Notes under the pieces: generated by a model
What the model saw: only the letters and a program-made list of their open reading frames with translations
Database searches by the model: none
Told to the model about the DNA's origin: nothing
NCBI GenBank assembly: GCA_017522125.1
Contig: JAFXAC010000036.1
Span: 1 to 41,105, forward strand
Direction of reading: 5' to 3'
Length of the DNA: 41,105 nt
From: Clostridia bacterium
GTDB taxonomy: Bacteria > Bacillota > Clostridia > Oscillospirales > CAG-272
In this document: positions 25,683 through 33,712 of the stretch, piece by piece
Numbering within the stretch: position 1 is the first letter of the stretch
Layout of the letters: each line of letters begins with the position of its first letter
Position numbers and translations under genes: made by a program

Positions 25683-28262
25683 ATGAAAAAGAAAATCCTT
25701 TCGCTGATACTCTGTCTTGCGCTTTGCCTCGGCTCTGTATCTCTTCTCTCAAGCTGTGGAGGCTCAAGCGGCGACGTAGACGCCTTCGTTATTATGACCG
25801 AGCAGCTTGACGGTCTTTTCAACCCCTTCTTCTCAACCTCCGCTACCGACTCCACCATCGTCAGCATGACGCAGATCGGTATGCTCTCCTCCAAGTTCGT
25901 TAACGAAAAGGTCGAGGTGGCTTACGGCGACGGCGAGGCAGTTGTCGTTAAGGACTACGACGTAGTCGAGAACGCGGACAAGACCATCACCTACACCTTC
26001 GTGCTTAAGAACGGTATCCTCTTTTCCGACGGACACCCTCTTACTATGGAGGACGTGCTTTTCAACTTCTACGTTTACCTTGACCCCGTTTACACGGGCT
26101 CGTCCACGCTTTACTCCACCGAGATCCTCGGTCTTTCCGAGTACAGAACTCAGACCGTAGGCTCGGGTGCTAACGACGGCGACAGCATGATCGCATCGCA
26201 GGCAAGCGCACGCGCTCAGGCGAGAATGAACGAGCTTATCAACCTCTTCAACTCCAAGATGCAGGCTTCCTCCACCAAGGAGGTCAGCTACGACGAGATG
26301 AAGGCTGCTATCCTTGCTCACTCCATAAGCTCCGGCTACAAGAGTGCCATCTCCAACGATGCAAGCACCGTTTCCAACCAGAATCTCCTTGCCGACTACG
26401 ATTACGCGCTCAAGCTCTTCAAGGAGGAGCTTGGTGACGACTACCTCTCCGCGCAGGAGTCCTACACCGACGAGCCCTATAAGTCGCACGCCGAGTTCTC
26501 CGACGAGATCTTCCGCTTTATGTACACCGAGGGCTACGTTACCACCAAGTACGCCGAGGGTGCAAACGGCAAGGTCGACAGAACCAAGATAGAATCTCTT
26601 ACCAAGGACTATCCCGCAACCATCACCACCAAGGAAGCCGCTATTGATTACGTTTACAACGACAAGATCGCTCGCGAGCTTAACATAATCCTCAGCTATT
26701 GGGCAACCGCAACCACCGTACTTACCGAGTACACCGCAAAGGCGAAGGAGGTAATCCTTCACGAGAATATTGCCGACGACGGCTCTCTCGCAGTTCAGAA
26801 CATTTCGGGTATCGTTTCCCTCGGACATACCGATAAGGCGGGTAGCGCCATTACCGTAAACGGCAATAGCTACACCGTAGCATCGGGACACAACGCCGAC
26901 GGTACCGTTACCAACACCGCCGAGTACGACGTTCTTCAGATAACCATCAAGGACGTTGACCCCAAGGCTATCTGGAACTTCGCTATTCCCGTTGCTCCCC
27001 AGCACTACTACGGCGAGGGAAGCAAGGTAGGCGTTGACATCGCCGCTAACAAGTTCGGCGTTGAGTTCGCTTCCTTTGATTTTATGACTGACGTTATTCA
27101 GTCCACCAGAAACATCAAGCTCCCCATGGGTGCGGGCGCATACAAGGCTACCGACAGCTCCAACAGCGACACTCCCTCGGAAAGCTCCTTCTACACCAAC
27201 AACGTCGTTTACTTCAAGGCAAATCAGAACTTCCACACCGTTGGCGAGAGCATTGAGAACGCAAAGATCGAAAAGGTACGCTACCAGATCGTAAGCTCCA
27301 ACAACGCTATCGCGGCTCTTGAAAACGGCACCGTACACTACATTTCCCCCTCTCTTACCACCGACAACTACGAAAAGCTTGAGGCTCTTGCAAAGGACGG
27401 CTTCGTTACCATCACCGAGGATCAGCTCGGCTACGGTTACATCGGCGTTAACGCCGCAAAGGTCAATGATATCAATCTCCGTAAGGCTATTATGTGCGCG
27501 ATGAACACCTCTCTCGCACTCGACTACTACCGTGCGGGAACCGCATCGCAGATCTATTGGCCCATGTCCAAGGTAAGCTGGGCATATCCTCAGGGAACTG
27601 CCGCTACCGATAACGGCAAGGACTATCCTCAGATTGGTCAGTGGGATAAGGATATCGCTATCTCGAAGATTGAGCAGTATATGCAGGAGGCAGGAGTCAG
27701 CGCAGGCGACAGCAAGCTGAAGGTCACCTTCACCATTGCGGGCTCGTCGCTTCAGGACCACCCCACGTATAAGGTATTCAGAGATGCCGCAACGCTTCTT
27801 AACGAGCTTGGCTGGCAGGTAGACGTCGTTTGCGATACGCAGGCACTCACCAAGATAAACACGGGCTCTCTCGAGGTTTGGGCAGCAGCTTGGTCAAGCG
27901 CACTTGACCCCGACCTTTATCAGGTATACCACAAGGATTCCACCGCAACCAGCACCCTTGCTTGGGGCTACAACTACATCAAGACCAGCGGAAGCCCTGA
28001 GGAGACCAAGATACTTGAGGACCTCAGCGACCTTATCGACGAGGCACGCTCCACCAACGATCAGGCAGTCCGTACCGAGCTTTACGAAAAGGCTATGGAG
28101 GAGATACTTGACCTCGCAGTTGAGCTTCCCGTATACCAGAGAAGCGTTCTCTACGCGTACAATTCCAACGTTATTAAAGCAGAGTCCCTTCCCGCAGAGT
28201 CCGAGATGAACCCCTATTCCTCGCCTCTGGACAGAATCTGGGAGATCGAGTTTGCCGAATAA
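25683..28262 (+). CDS. oppA: Oligopeptide-binding lipoprotein OppA (system 2)
   Basis: 859 residues, larger than typical OppA proteins (about 540). The lipoprotein signal ends in LSSC, then GGSSGD (Cys25). The SBP_bac_5 pattern is present: LDGLFNPFFSTSATDS near the N-terminus, FVLKNGILFSDGHPLTMEDVLFNF, and late blocks YGYIGVNAAKVNDINLRKAI and SSALDPDLYQVYHKDS. A helical, charged insert (about residues 165-340) accounts for the extra length and may widen the ligand cleft (inference). The ribosome site AAAGGAGAAACG precedes the ATG. It is followed by oppB, C, D and F at 3-14 base gaps or overlaps. Confidence 0.93.
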   Translation: MKKKILSLILCLALCLGSVSLLSSCGGSSGDVDAFVIMTEQLDGLFNPFFSTSATDSTIVSMTQIGMLSSKFVNEKVEVAYGDGEAVVVKDYDVVENADKTITYTFVLKNGILFSDGHPLTMEDVLFNFYVYLDPVYTGSSTLYSTEILGLSEYRTQTVGSGANDGDSMIASQASARAQARMNELINLFNSKMQASSTKEVSYDEMKAAILAHSISSGYKSAISNDASTVSNQNLLADYDYALKLFKEELGDDYLSAQESYTDEPYKSHAEFSDEIFRFMYTEGYVTTKYAEGANGKVDRTKIESLTKDYPATITTKEAAIDYVYNDKIARELNIILSYWATATTVLTEYTAKAKEVILHENIADDGSLAVQNISGIVSLGHTDKAGSAITVNGNSYTVASGHNADGTVTNTAEYDVLQITIKDVDPKAIWNFAIPVAPQHYYGEGSKVGVDIAANKFGVEFASFDFMTDVIQSTRNIKLPMGAGAYKATDSSNSDTPSESSFYTNNVVYFKANQNFHTVGESIENAKIEKVRYQIVSSNNAIAALENGTVHYISPSLTTDNYEKLEALAKDGFVTITEDQLGYGYIGVNAAKVNDINLRKAIMCAMNTSLALDYYRAGTASQIYWPMSKVSWAYPQGTAATDNGKDYPQIGQWDKDIAISKIEQYMQEAGVSAGDSKLKVTFTIAGSSLQDHPTYKVFRDAATLLNELGWQVDVVCDTQALTKINTGSLEVWAAAWSSALDPDLYQVYHKDSTATSTLAWGYNYIKTSGSPEETKILEDLSDLIDEARSTNDQAVRTELYEKAMEEILDLAVELPVYQRSVLYAYNSNVIKAESLPAESEMNPYSSPLDRIWEIEFAE

Positions 28263-28276
28263 AATCGGAGTGACTT

Positions 28277-29269
28277 ATGTTAAAGTATATTATTAAAAGA
28301 TTGGTCTTTGCCGTACTCATACTGCTTGGCGTTTCTATGATCATATACTTCCTTGTAAGATTGATGCCCGTTGATTTTATCCAAGATAAGATCAACGCCA
28401 TCAATCAGGGCGGCGCGACCGTCAGCGAGGAAACGGTGAACGCCATGTACGAGATGTACGGGCTTGGAGATAACAGCTTCATGGGCATTCTCGGGGGCTA
28501 TTTCAAGTGGCTGGGTGCGCTCTTTACCTTCGACCTCGGAACGAGCTTCGTTTACGGTATACCCGTAGCGCAGGTCATCTTCGAGCATATGGGTATATCG
28601 TTTGCTATCGCCCTTATCGCCACGGTATTTGAGTTTATGATAGCTATCCCTCTCGGAATCACCGCCGCTACGCATCAGTACGGCTTCCGCGACTACGTAG
28701 TTACCATACTCGTTATGATAGGCATTTCACTTCCGTCGTTCTTCTTCGGAAATATGCTAAAGGATTTCTTCGCCTTAAAGCTTGGGTGGTTCCCGCCGTC
28801 GGGACTCGTGGACGCCACGGTCACGAATACGGGACTGTCGTTGCTTTGGGATTACGTAAAGCATATGTTCATACCTATACTCACCATTATCATTCTCAGC
28901 ATCGGCGCGAGAATGAGAATGACGAGAACGAATATGCTTGAGGTAATGAATTCGGATTACATTCGTACCGCACGCGCAAAGGGACTGCGTGAGCGTGCAG
29001 TTATCAATAAGCACGCGTTCCGCAACACCCTTATACCCCTCGTTACCTCGCTTGCGGGACTTTTGCCCTCTCTGTTTTCGGGTGCTATCATCACCGAGCA
29101 GGTCTTTGACCTCCCTGGTATCGGTAACATCGCGCTTGACGCGATGAACCGCGGTGATATCCCCTTTATAATGGGCTATAATATGTTCCTTGCGGTGCTC
29201 AGTGTCTTGGGTATTCTGCTTGCGGACCTTATGTACGCGGTCGTTGATCCGCGCGTAAAGATCGAGTAA
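28277..29269 (+). CDS. oppB: Oligopeptide ABC transporter permease OppB (system 2)
   Basis: 330 residues. Helix 1 (LVFAVLILLGVSMIIYFLVRLMP), an external loop, then the remaining helices and the EAA loop (DYIRTARAKGLRERAVINKHAFRNTLIP). The end YAVVDPRVKIE is typical of the B subunit. It is the integral membrane subunit that pairs with OppC. It lies 14 bases after oppA and 11 bases before oppC. Family certainty is high; ligand inferred from operon context. Confidence 0.95.
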   Translation: MLKYIIKRLVFAVLILLGVSMIIYFLVRLMPVDFIQDKINAINQGGATVSEETVNAMYEMYGLGDNSFMGILGGYFKWLGALFTFDLGTSFVYGIPVAQVIFEHMGISFAIALIATVFEFMIAIPLGITAATHQYGFRDYVVTILVMIGISLPSFFFGNMLKDFFALKLGWFPPSGLVDATVTNTGLSLLWDYVKHMFIPILTIIILSIGARMRMTRTNMLEVMNSDYIRTARAKGLRERAVINKHAFRNTLIPLVTSLAGLLPSLFSGAIITEQVFDLPGIGNIALDAMNRGDIPFIMGYNMFLAVLSVLGILLADLMYAVVDPRVKIE

Positions 29270-29280
29270 GGAGGCGCGCT

Positions 29281-30327
29281 ATGGAAGAAAAGAAAATAAA
29301 CGTAGCAGAGGAGTCGCACGACACCGAAGCCCCCCTTGATAAAAACGTGCGCCTTATGTCGCCTACCCGTATGGTAGTTCGCCGCTTTTTCCGTTCAAGG
29401 CTGAGTATCGTTGGTCTTATTATGGTTATCGGACTTTTTATTTTCAGCTTTGCAGGGCCCCTCGTTTACACCGCGTGGGGCGAGATAGAGCTTGACGAAA
29501 GCGGAAAGACCGAGTACGCAACGGCAGTTACTACCTACACCGTCGACGGCGTGGAGTATACCGTGCGCCAGACCACGGAAAAATCGCTCAAGGACAATTT
29601 CCTTGCTCCCCCCTCGTCCGAGCATATTCTCGGAACGGATAACGAGGGCTACGATATCTTCGTCAGACTTATGTACGGCGGTAGGATATCGCTGACGGTA
29701 AGCTTCCTTGCCGTGTTCCTCATCACCGCCCTTGGCGTAGTGCTTGGCGGTATTGCGGGATATTTCGGCGGAGTCGTCGACAACGTGATAATGCGTGTGT
29801 GCGACGTGCTTATCTGTCTGCCCGGTATACCGATACTTCTTATCATCAGTACCGCGCTTGACGCGCCCGAATACGGCGTTCCCGCGGAATACCGAATATA
29901 TCTGCTTATGGCGTTCCTCTCGCTCATATCGTGGCCCGGAACGGCACGCCTTGTCCGCGGACAGATACTTTCTCTGCGCGAGCAGGAGTATATGGTCGCC
30001 GCCGAGGCAATGGGATATTCGGCAAGCCGCAAGATATTCAAGCACCTTATCCCCAACGTAATGCCCCAGCTCATCGTGCAGATGAGCCTGAGCCTTGGCA
30101 GTATGATACTTTACGAGGCAACGCTTTCGTACCTTAACCTCGGCGTTAAGGCACCTTACGCCGCGTGGGGAACTATGATAAACATCATTTCCACAAATCA
30201 GGATATCCTGCAGCACCACCTCAACGTGTGGGTGCCCGCAGGTGTCTGCATCGTTATCGCCGTTTTGGGCTTCAACTTTGTCGGTGACGGCTTGCGTGAT
30301 GCTCTTGACCCGAAGTCAAGGAGGTAA
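29281..30327 (+). CDS. oppC: Oligopeptide ABC transporter permease OppC (system 2)
   Basis: 348 residues: cytosolic N-terminus, helix 1 (IVGLIMVIGLFIFSFAGPLVY), an external insert of about 60 residues, then the core beginning at HILGTDNEGYDIFVRLMYGG. The EAA loop is EYMVAAEAMGYSASRKIFKHLIPNVMP and the end is FVGDGLRDALDPKSRR. The ribosome site AAGGAGG partly overlaps the oppB stop. Compare OppC of system 1, whose insert is about three times longer. Confidence 0.95.
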   Translation: MEEKKINVAEESHDTEAPLDKNVRLMSPTRMVVRRFFRSRLSIVGLIMVIGLFIFSFAGPLVYTAWGEIELDESGKTEYATAVTTYTVDGVEYTVRQTTEKSLKDNFLAPPSSEHILGTDNEGYDIFVRLMYGGRISLTVSFLAVFLITALGVVLGGIAGYFGGVVDNVIMRVCDVLICLPGIPILLIISTALDAPEYGVPAEYRIYLLMAFLSLISWPGTARLVRGQILSLREQEYMVAAEAMGYSASRKIFKHLIPNVMPQLIVQMSLSLGSMILYEATLSYLNLGVKAPYAAWGTMINIISTNQDILQHHLNVWVPAGVCIVIAVLGFNFVGDGLRDALDPKSRR

Positions 30328-30330
30328 GAA

Positions 30331-31494
30331 ATGGCGGAAAAGAAAAATAAAGGCTACCTTTCGGGTAGAGAGATACGCGCTATCGCCAAGGCTAACGCCA
30401 AGGAGATAAAAAGGCTTGAGGCGTATAAGAACCGCAAGGCTGACGAGTCGGAGTTCATCACCGAGATGAAGAACGACGCGAATATCCTTGAGATAGACGG
30501 TCTGCACACCTACTTTTTCACCGAGCAGGGCGTTGTAAAGGCTGTAAACGGCGTTTCCTACGAGGTTCCGAAGAACGCCACCGTCGGCGTCGTCGGTGAG
30601 TCGGGTTGCGGCAAGAGCGTTACGAGTATGTCGGTAATGCGCCTTATCCAAGGACCGCAGGGACAGATATGCGAGGGCTCGATACGCTTTAAGTTCCACG
30701 ATGACGAAACGGGCGAGGACAAGGTCTACGATATCGCAAAAATGCCGCAGAGCGAGATATACCGTCTGCGCGGCAAGCAGATATCTATGATATTCCAAGA
30801 GCCTATGACGAGCCTTAACCCCGTATTCACCATAGGCGAGCAGCTTGACGAGGTCACGTTCATTCACACGAAGGGCGCGACCAAGGAAAGCGCGAAGGCA
30901 CGCTCGCTTGAGATGCTTGAGCTTGTCGGCATAGCAATGCCCGAGCGCGTGTATAAATCGTTCCCGCACGAGCTGTCGGGCGGTATGCGACAGAGAGTAA
31001 TGATAGCTATGTCGCTTATCTGCAACCCCCGACTTATCATCGCGGACGAGCCCACGACGGCTCTTGACGTTACCATTCAGGCGCAGATACTTGACCTGCT
31101 CCGCGACCTTAAAACGAAGATAGACGGTTCTATTTTGCTTATCACTCACGACCTCGGCGTTATTGCGGAGATGGCGGATTACGTCGTCGTAATGTACGCG
31201 GGCAGAGTCATCGAGCGCGGAACTGCGGACGAGATATTCCACGATCCGCGCCACCCCTACACGAAGGGACTGCAAAAGTCAAAGCCCACGCTTGACTCGG
31301 ACGGCGAGACGCTCTTTAATATTCCGGGTAACGTACCCAACCCCGTAAATATGCCCAACCATTGCTATTTCAAGGAGAGATGCCACGAGTGCCGTGCGTG
31401 CTGCTCGGGCGAGTATCCTAAAATGGTGCAGGTAAGCCCCACGCATTTCGTGGCTTGCCATCTTTACTCGGAGGAGGTGAGCGACAATGGCTGA
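30331..31494 (+). CDS. oppD: Oligopeptide ABC transporter ATPase OppD (system 2)
   Basis: 387 residues. It has an N-terminal charged helical extension of about 50 residues that is not part of the usual ATPase. Walker A is GESGCGKSV (about 90-98), the Q-loop is FQEPMTSLNPVFTIG, the signature is LSGGMRQRVMIAMSL, Walker B is LIIADEPTTALD and the H-loop is LITHDLGVIAEMA. The C-terminal oligo_HPY tail holds several cysteines (CYFKERCHECRACC...VACHLY), a pattern that in related Opp/Dpp ATPases has been reported to hold an iron-sulfur cluster. It overlaps oppF by 8 bases. Confidence 0.95.
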   Translation: MAEKKNKGYLSGREIRAIAKANAKEIKRLEAYKNRKADESEFITEMKNDANILEIDGLHTYFFTEQGVVKAVNGVSYEVPKNATVGVVGESGCGKSVTSMSVMRLIQGPQGQICEGSIRFKFHDDETGEDKVYDIAKMPQSEIYRLRGKQISMIFQEPMTSLNPVFTIGEQLDEVTFIHTKGATKESAKARSLEMLELVGIAMPERVYKSFPHELSGGMRQRVMIAMSLICNPRLIIADEPTTALDVTIQAQILDLLRDLKTKIDGSILLITHDLGVIAEMADYVVVMYAGRVIERGTADEIFHDPRHPYTKGLQKSKPTLDSDGETLFNIPGNVPNPVNMPNHCYFKERCHECRACCSGEYPKMVQVSPTHFVACHLYSEEVSDNG

Positions 31495-32575
31495 TGAAAA
31501 GCTTACTACGCCGTGCGTTTACGACGACGCGGCAGAGGAGGCGAGATTTCTCGCGGCGCGAAAGGCGCAGATAGAGGCAGACCTTGCGCTCCCCTATGAC
31601 GAGGACGCGCTCCTTGAGGTGCGCCACCTTCGCAAGGAATATCCGCTTAAAAAGACCATCACGGGCAAGGTCACGCGCTCGCTCGTTGCGGTCGATGACG
31701 TTTCCTTGAAGCTTAAGGCGGGCGAAACGCTCGGTATCGTTGGCGAGTCGGGCTGCGGTAAGACCACGCTCGGCAGGGCAATACTCAAGCTCCACAGCGC
31801 AAACGGCGGACGCATCATTTTCGAGGGCAAGGACATCACTAGCCTTAAATCGTCCGAGATGCGCCAGTACAGAAAAAAGATGCAGATAATCTTTCAGGAC
31901 CCGTACTCGTCCCTGCCGCCACGAAGCACCGTCGGCGGAATCCTCTCCGAGCCCGTTGCGGTACATAATATAGTCCCCAAGAACGAGATAAAATCCTACG
32001 TGCTTTCCCTTATGGAGAAGTGCGGCTTGCGCGACTACTATTACGAGAGATACCCACACGAGTTTTCGGGCGGTCAGCGTCAGAGGATATGCATTGCGCG
32101 CGCGCTTTCGGTAAATCCGAAGCTCGTCGTGTGCGACGAGCCCGTTTCGGCGCTCGACGTGTCCATTCAGGCGCAGATAATCAATCTGCTCAAGGAGCTG
32201 CAGGTGTCGATGAACCTTGCGTACCTTTTCATTTCTCACGATCTTTCCGTCGTTAAGTTCATTTCCGACAAGATCGGAGTTATGTATCTCGGCTCGATGG
32301 TCGAGTTCGGCTCGAAAAAGGACATCTTCACAGAGCCCCTTCACCCCTACACCAAGGCGCTGTTTTCGGCTATACCCAACCCCGACCCCAGCGTAAAGAT
32401 GAAGAGAATTGCGCTGACAGGCGACATTCCGTCGCCCGCAAATCCCCCCAAGGGCTGTCGCTTCCATACCCGTTGCCCCTACGCAAAGGAGATATGCAAG
32501 CACGTTTGCCCCGAATACCGCGAGTATGGCGAGGGACATTTTGCCGCCTGCCATCTGCTTGAGGAAAATTCATAA
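31487..32575 (+). CDS. oppF: Oligopeptide ABC transporter ATPase OppF (system 2)
   Basis: 362 residues with an N-terminal extension of about 40 charged residues. Walker A is GESGCGKTT, the Q-loop is FQDPYSSLPPRSTVG, the signature is FSGGQRQRICIARAL, Walker B is LVVCDEPVSALD and the H-loop is FISHDLSVVKF. The Cys-rich C-terminus is GCRFHTRCPYAKEICKHVC...FAACHLL. The start overlaps oppD by 8 bases with GGAGGTGAG as ribosome site; the stop TAA shares its last A with the ATG of the next gene, so the downstream small protein is translationally coupled to the importer. Confidence 0.95.
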   Translation: MADEKLTTPCVYDDAAEEARFLAARKAQIEADLALPYDEDALLEVRHLRKEYPLKKTITGKVTRSLVAVDDVSLKLKAGETLGIVGESGCGKTTLGRAILKLHSANGGRIIFEGKDITSLKSSEMRQYRKKMQIIFQDPYSSLPPRSTVGGILSEPVAVHNIVPKNEIKSYVLSLMEKCGLRDYYYERYPHEFSGGQRQRICIARALSVNPKLVVCDEPVSALDVSIQAQIINLLKELQVSMNLAYLFISHDLSVVKFISDKIGVMYLGSMVEFGSKKDIFTEPLHPYTKALFSAIPNPDPSVKMKRIALTGDIPSPANPPKGCRFHTRCPYAKEICKHVCPEYREYGEGHFAACHLLEENS

Positions 32576-32856
32576 TGGGAAAAAAGAAGAAGAAAAAGGA
32601 AAAGATCGTATATATAGACGACGGCAGTACGGTGGCGGATATGTCGGGCGTTGGCGGCGTTGGTATGTTCGGCGAAAAAAAGCCGCGCAAATCTTCCGCC
32701 AAGCAAGCACCCGTCCGCTATCGCACAAGCTCGCGCGAGCGCTGGCAGACGTACACCGACGCTGTAAAGCGTATGTTCGTTCCGATGCTCGTCGTGCTTG
32801 GCGCGATAATTCTTATATATATGATACTTTCGCTTGTGTTTTTGTTTCTTGCATAA
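32575..32856 (+). CDS. Small Lys-rich single-pass membrane protein coupled to opp
   Basis: 93 residues, not assigned to a named family. The N-terminus is a run of lysines (MGKKKKKKEK) followed by a conserved-looking IVYIDDGSTVADMSGVGGVG segment, a basic linker, and one membrane helix at about 70-92 (MLVVLGAIILIYMILSLVFLFLA) ending the protein. The TAATG overlap with oppF suggests coupled translation. From its position and topology (positive-inside N-terminus in the cytosol) it could be an accessory subunit of the importer, but nothing in the sequence proves this. Confidence 0.75.
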   Translation: MGKKKKKKEKIVYIDDGSTVADMSGVGGVGMFGEKKPRKSSAKQAPVRYRTSSRERWQTYTDAVKRMFVPMLVVLGAIILIYMILSLVFLFLA

Positions 32857-32870
32857 ATAAGGAGAAAAAT

Positions 32871-33614
32871 ATGACACTCAAAAGAATTTCAACGATATTC
32901 GTAGCGCTCTGTCTGGCGCTTTCCGCCCTTGCGCTTCCCGCGCTTGCGGCAGGCTCAATAACGGCACAGCCGTCCGCCGAGAACGATTACACCGTCGGCG
33001 TTGAGGGCGACGTTAGCGCTATTATGTGGCACACCTATTCCGAGGAGGATACCGTAGCGGTAAACGCGGACAATGCACTTCCTGCCGAGGAGGGCGTTTC
33101 CTGCGCAGATGGCGTGTGGACACCCACCGTGAAGGGTGAAAATATAGCCTTCTATTTCAAAATAGCTCTTGATGGCGACGACGTTCTTACCGTTGCGTTC
33201 AGTGATAACGACAGCGTAAAAGAGGCTGTCGTTTGCGACCGCCACAAGGGAATGAGGCTTACGAGCGAGGATGGCGTTTACACCATCGGCGTTGACGGTG
33301 AGTACGAGATCATGGTAAAGGTCAAGGATGGCGCGGTTGCTCCCACCGTCACCGCTACCGTAAAGAGGATCGACGTTGGCGAGCCTCTTGAGGGACAGAC
33401 CGAGGCGAAGCTTAACACCAAGGGACTTAAAAGCGGCACTTACGTAGCTACGGTCATTTACGAGGACGGCAGCTACGAGTACACCACTCCCTTTGTGTAT
33501 AACGCTCCCACCAATACGGGGGATAGCACACTTATCGTTCCCGTAATGATCGTTGCACTCTCGTCCTTGGTATTCTCTGCCGCCTTCACGAGAAGGAAAA
33601 GAGCTATAGACTAA
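32871..33614 (+). CDS. Secreted surface protein with sortase-like C-terminal tail
   Basis: 247 residues. I start at the ATG at 32871 because AAGGAGAAA (32859-32866) precedes it and a clean signal peptide follows (ISTIFVALCLALSALALPALAAG). The mature part is beta-rich with no enzyme motif. The C-terminus has PTNTGDST, then a hydrophobic stretch (LIVPVMIVALSSLVFSAAF) and RRKRAID. This is the layout of a cell-wall sorting signal with a [P/N]-x-TGD-type motif as seen in Clostridia rather than LPXTG. No sortase gene is in the window. It lies 14 bases after the small membrane protein and ends the transcription unit. The function is unknown. Confidence 0.8.
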   Translation: MTLKRISTIFVALCLALSALALPALAAGSITAQPSAENDYTVGVEGDVSAIMWHTYSEEDTVAVNADNALPAEEGVSCADGVWTPTVKGENIAFYFKIALDGDDVLTVAFSDNDSVKEAVVCDRHKGMRLTSEDGVYTIGVDGEYEIMVKVKDGAVAPTVTATVKRIDVGEPLEGQTEAKLNTKGLKSGTYVATVIYEDGSYEYTTPFVYNAPTNTGDSTLIVPVMIVALSSLVFSAAFTRRKRAID

Positions 33615-33623
33615 TAATTTTAT

Positions 33624-33661
33624 TTAAGGCACGGATATTAAAGTCCGTGCCTTAATTTGTT
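33624..33661 (+). terminator. Intrinsic terminator of protease-opp unit
   Basis: A 12-bp stem TTAAGGCACGGA (33624-33635) pairs with 33644-33655 around an 8-base loop, followed by TTTGTTC. Confidence 0.8.
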
Positions 33662-33680
33662 CATATTTGTATGCTATAAT
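33652..33680 (+). promoter_or_regulatory. Extended -10 promoter of the ABC fusion pair
   Basis: TATAAT (33675-33680) with a TG extension (33672-33673) and a weak TTAATT (33652-33657) 17 bases upstream, inside the terminator stem. The ribosome site GAAAGGATG precedes the ATG at 33713. Confidence 0.65.
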
Positions 33681-33712
33681 TTAGAAAAAAGCCGAGAAAG
33701 GATGACGCTGAT

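Noticed and set aside
25833..27761. 642-codon frame antisense to the second oppA
   Set aside because: Shadow frame; the opposite strand has a complete binding protein with lipobox and ribosome site.
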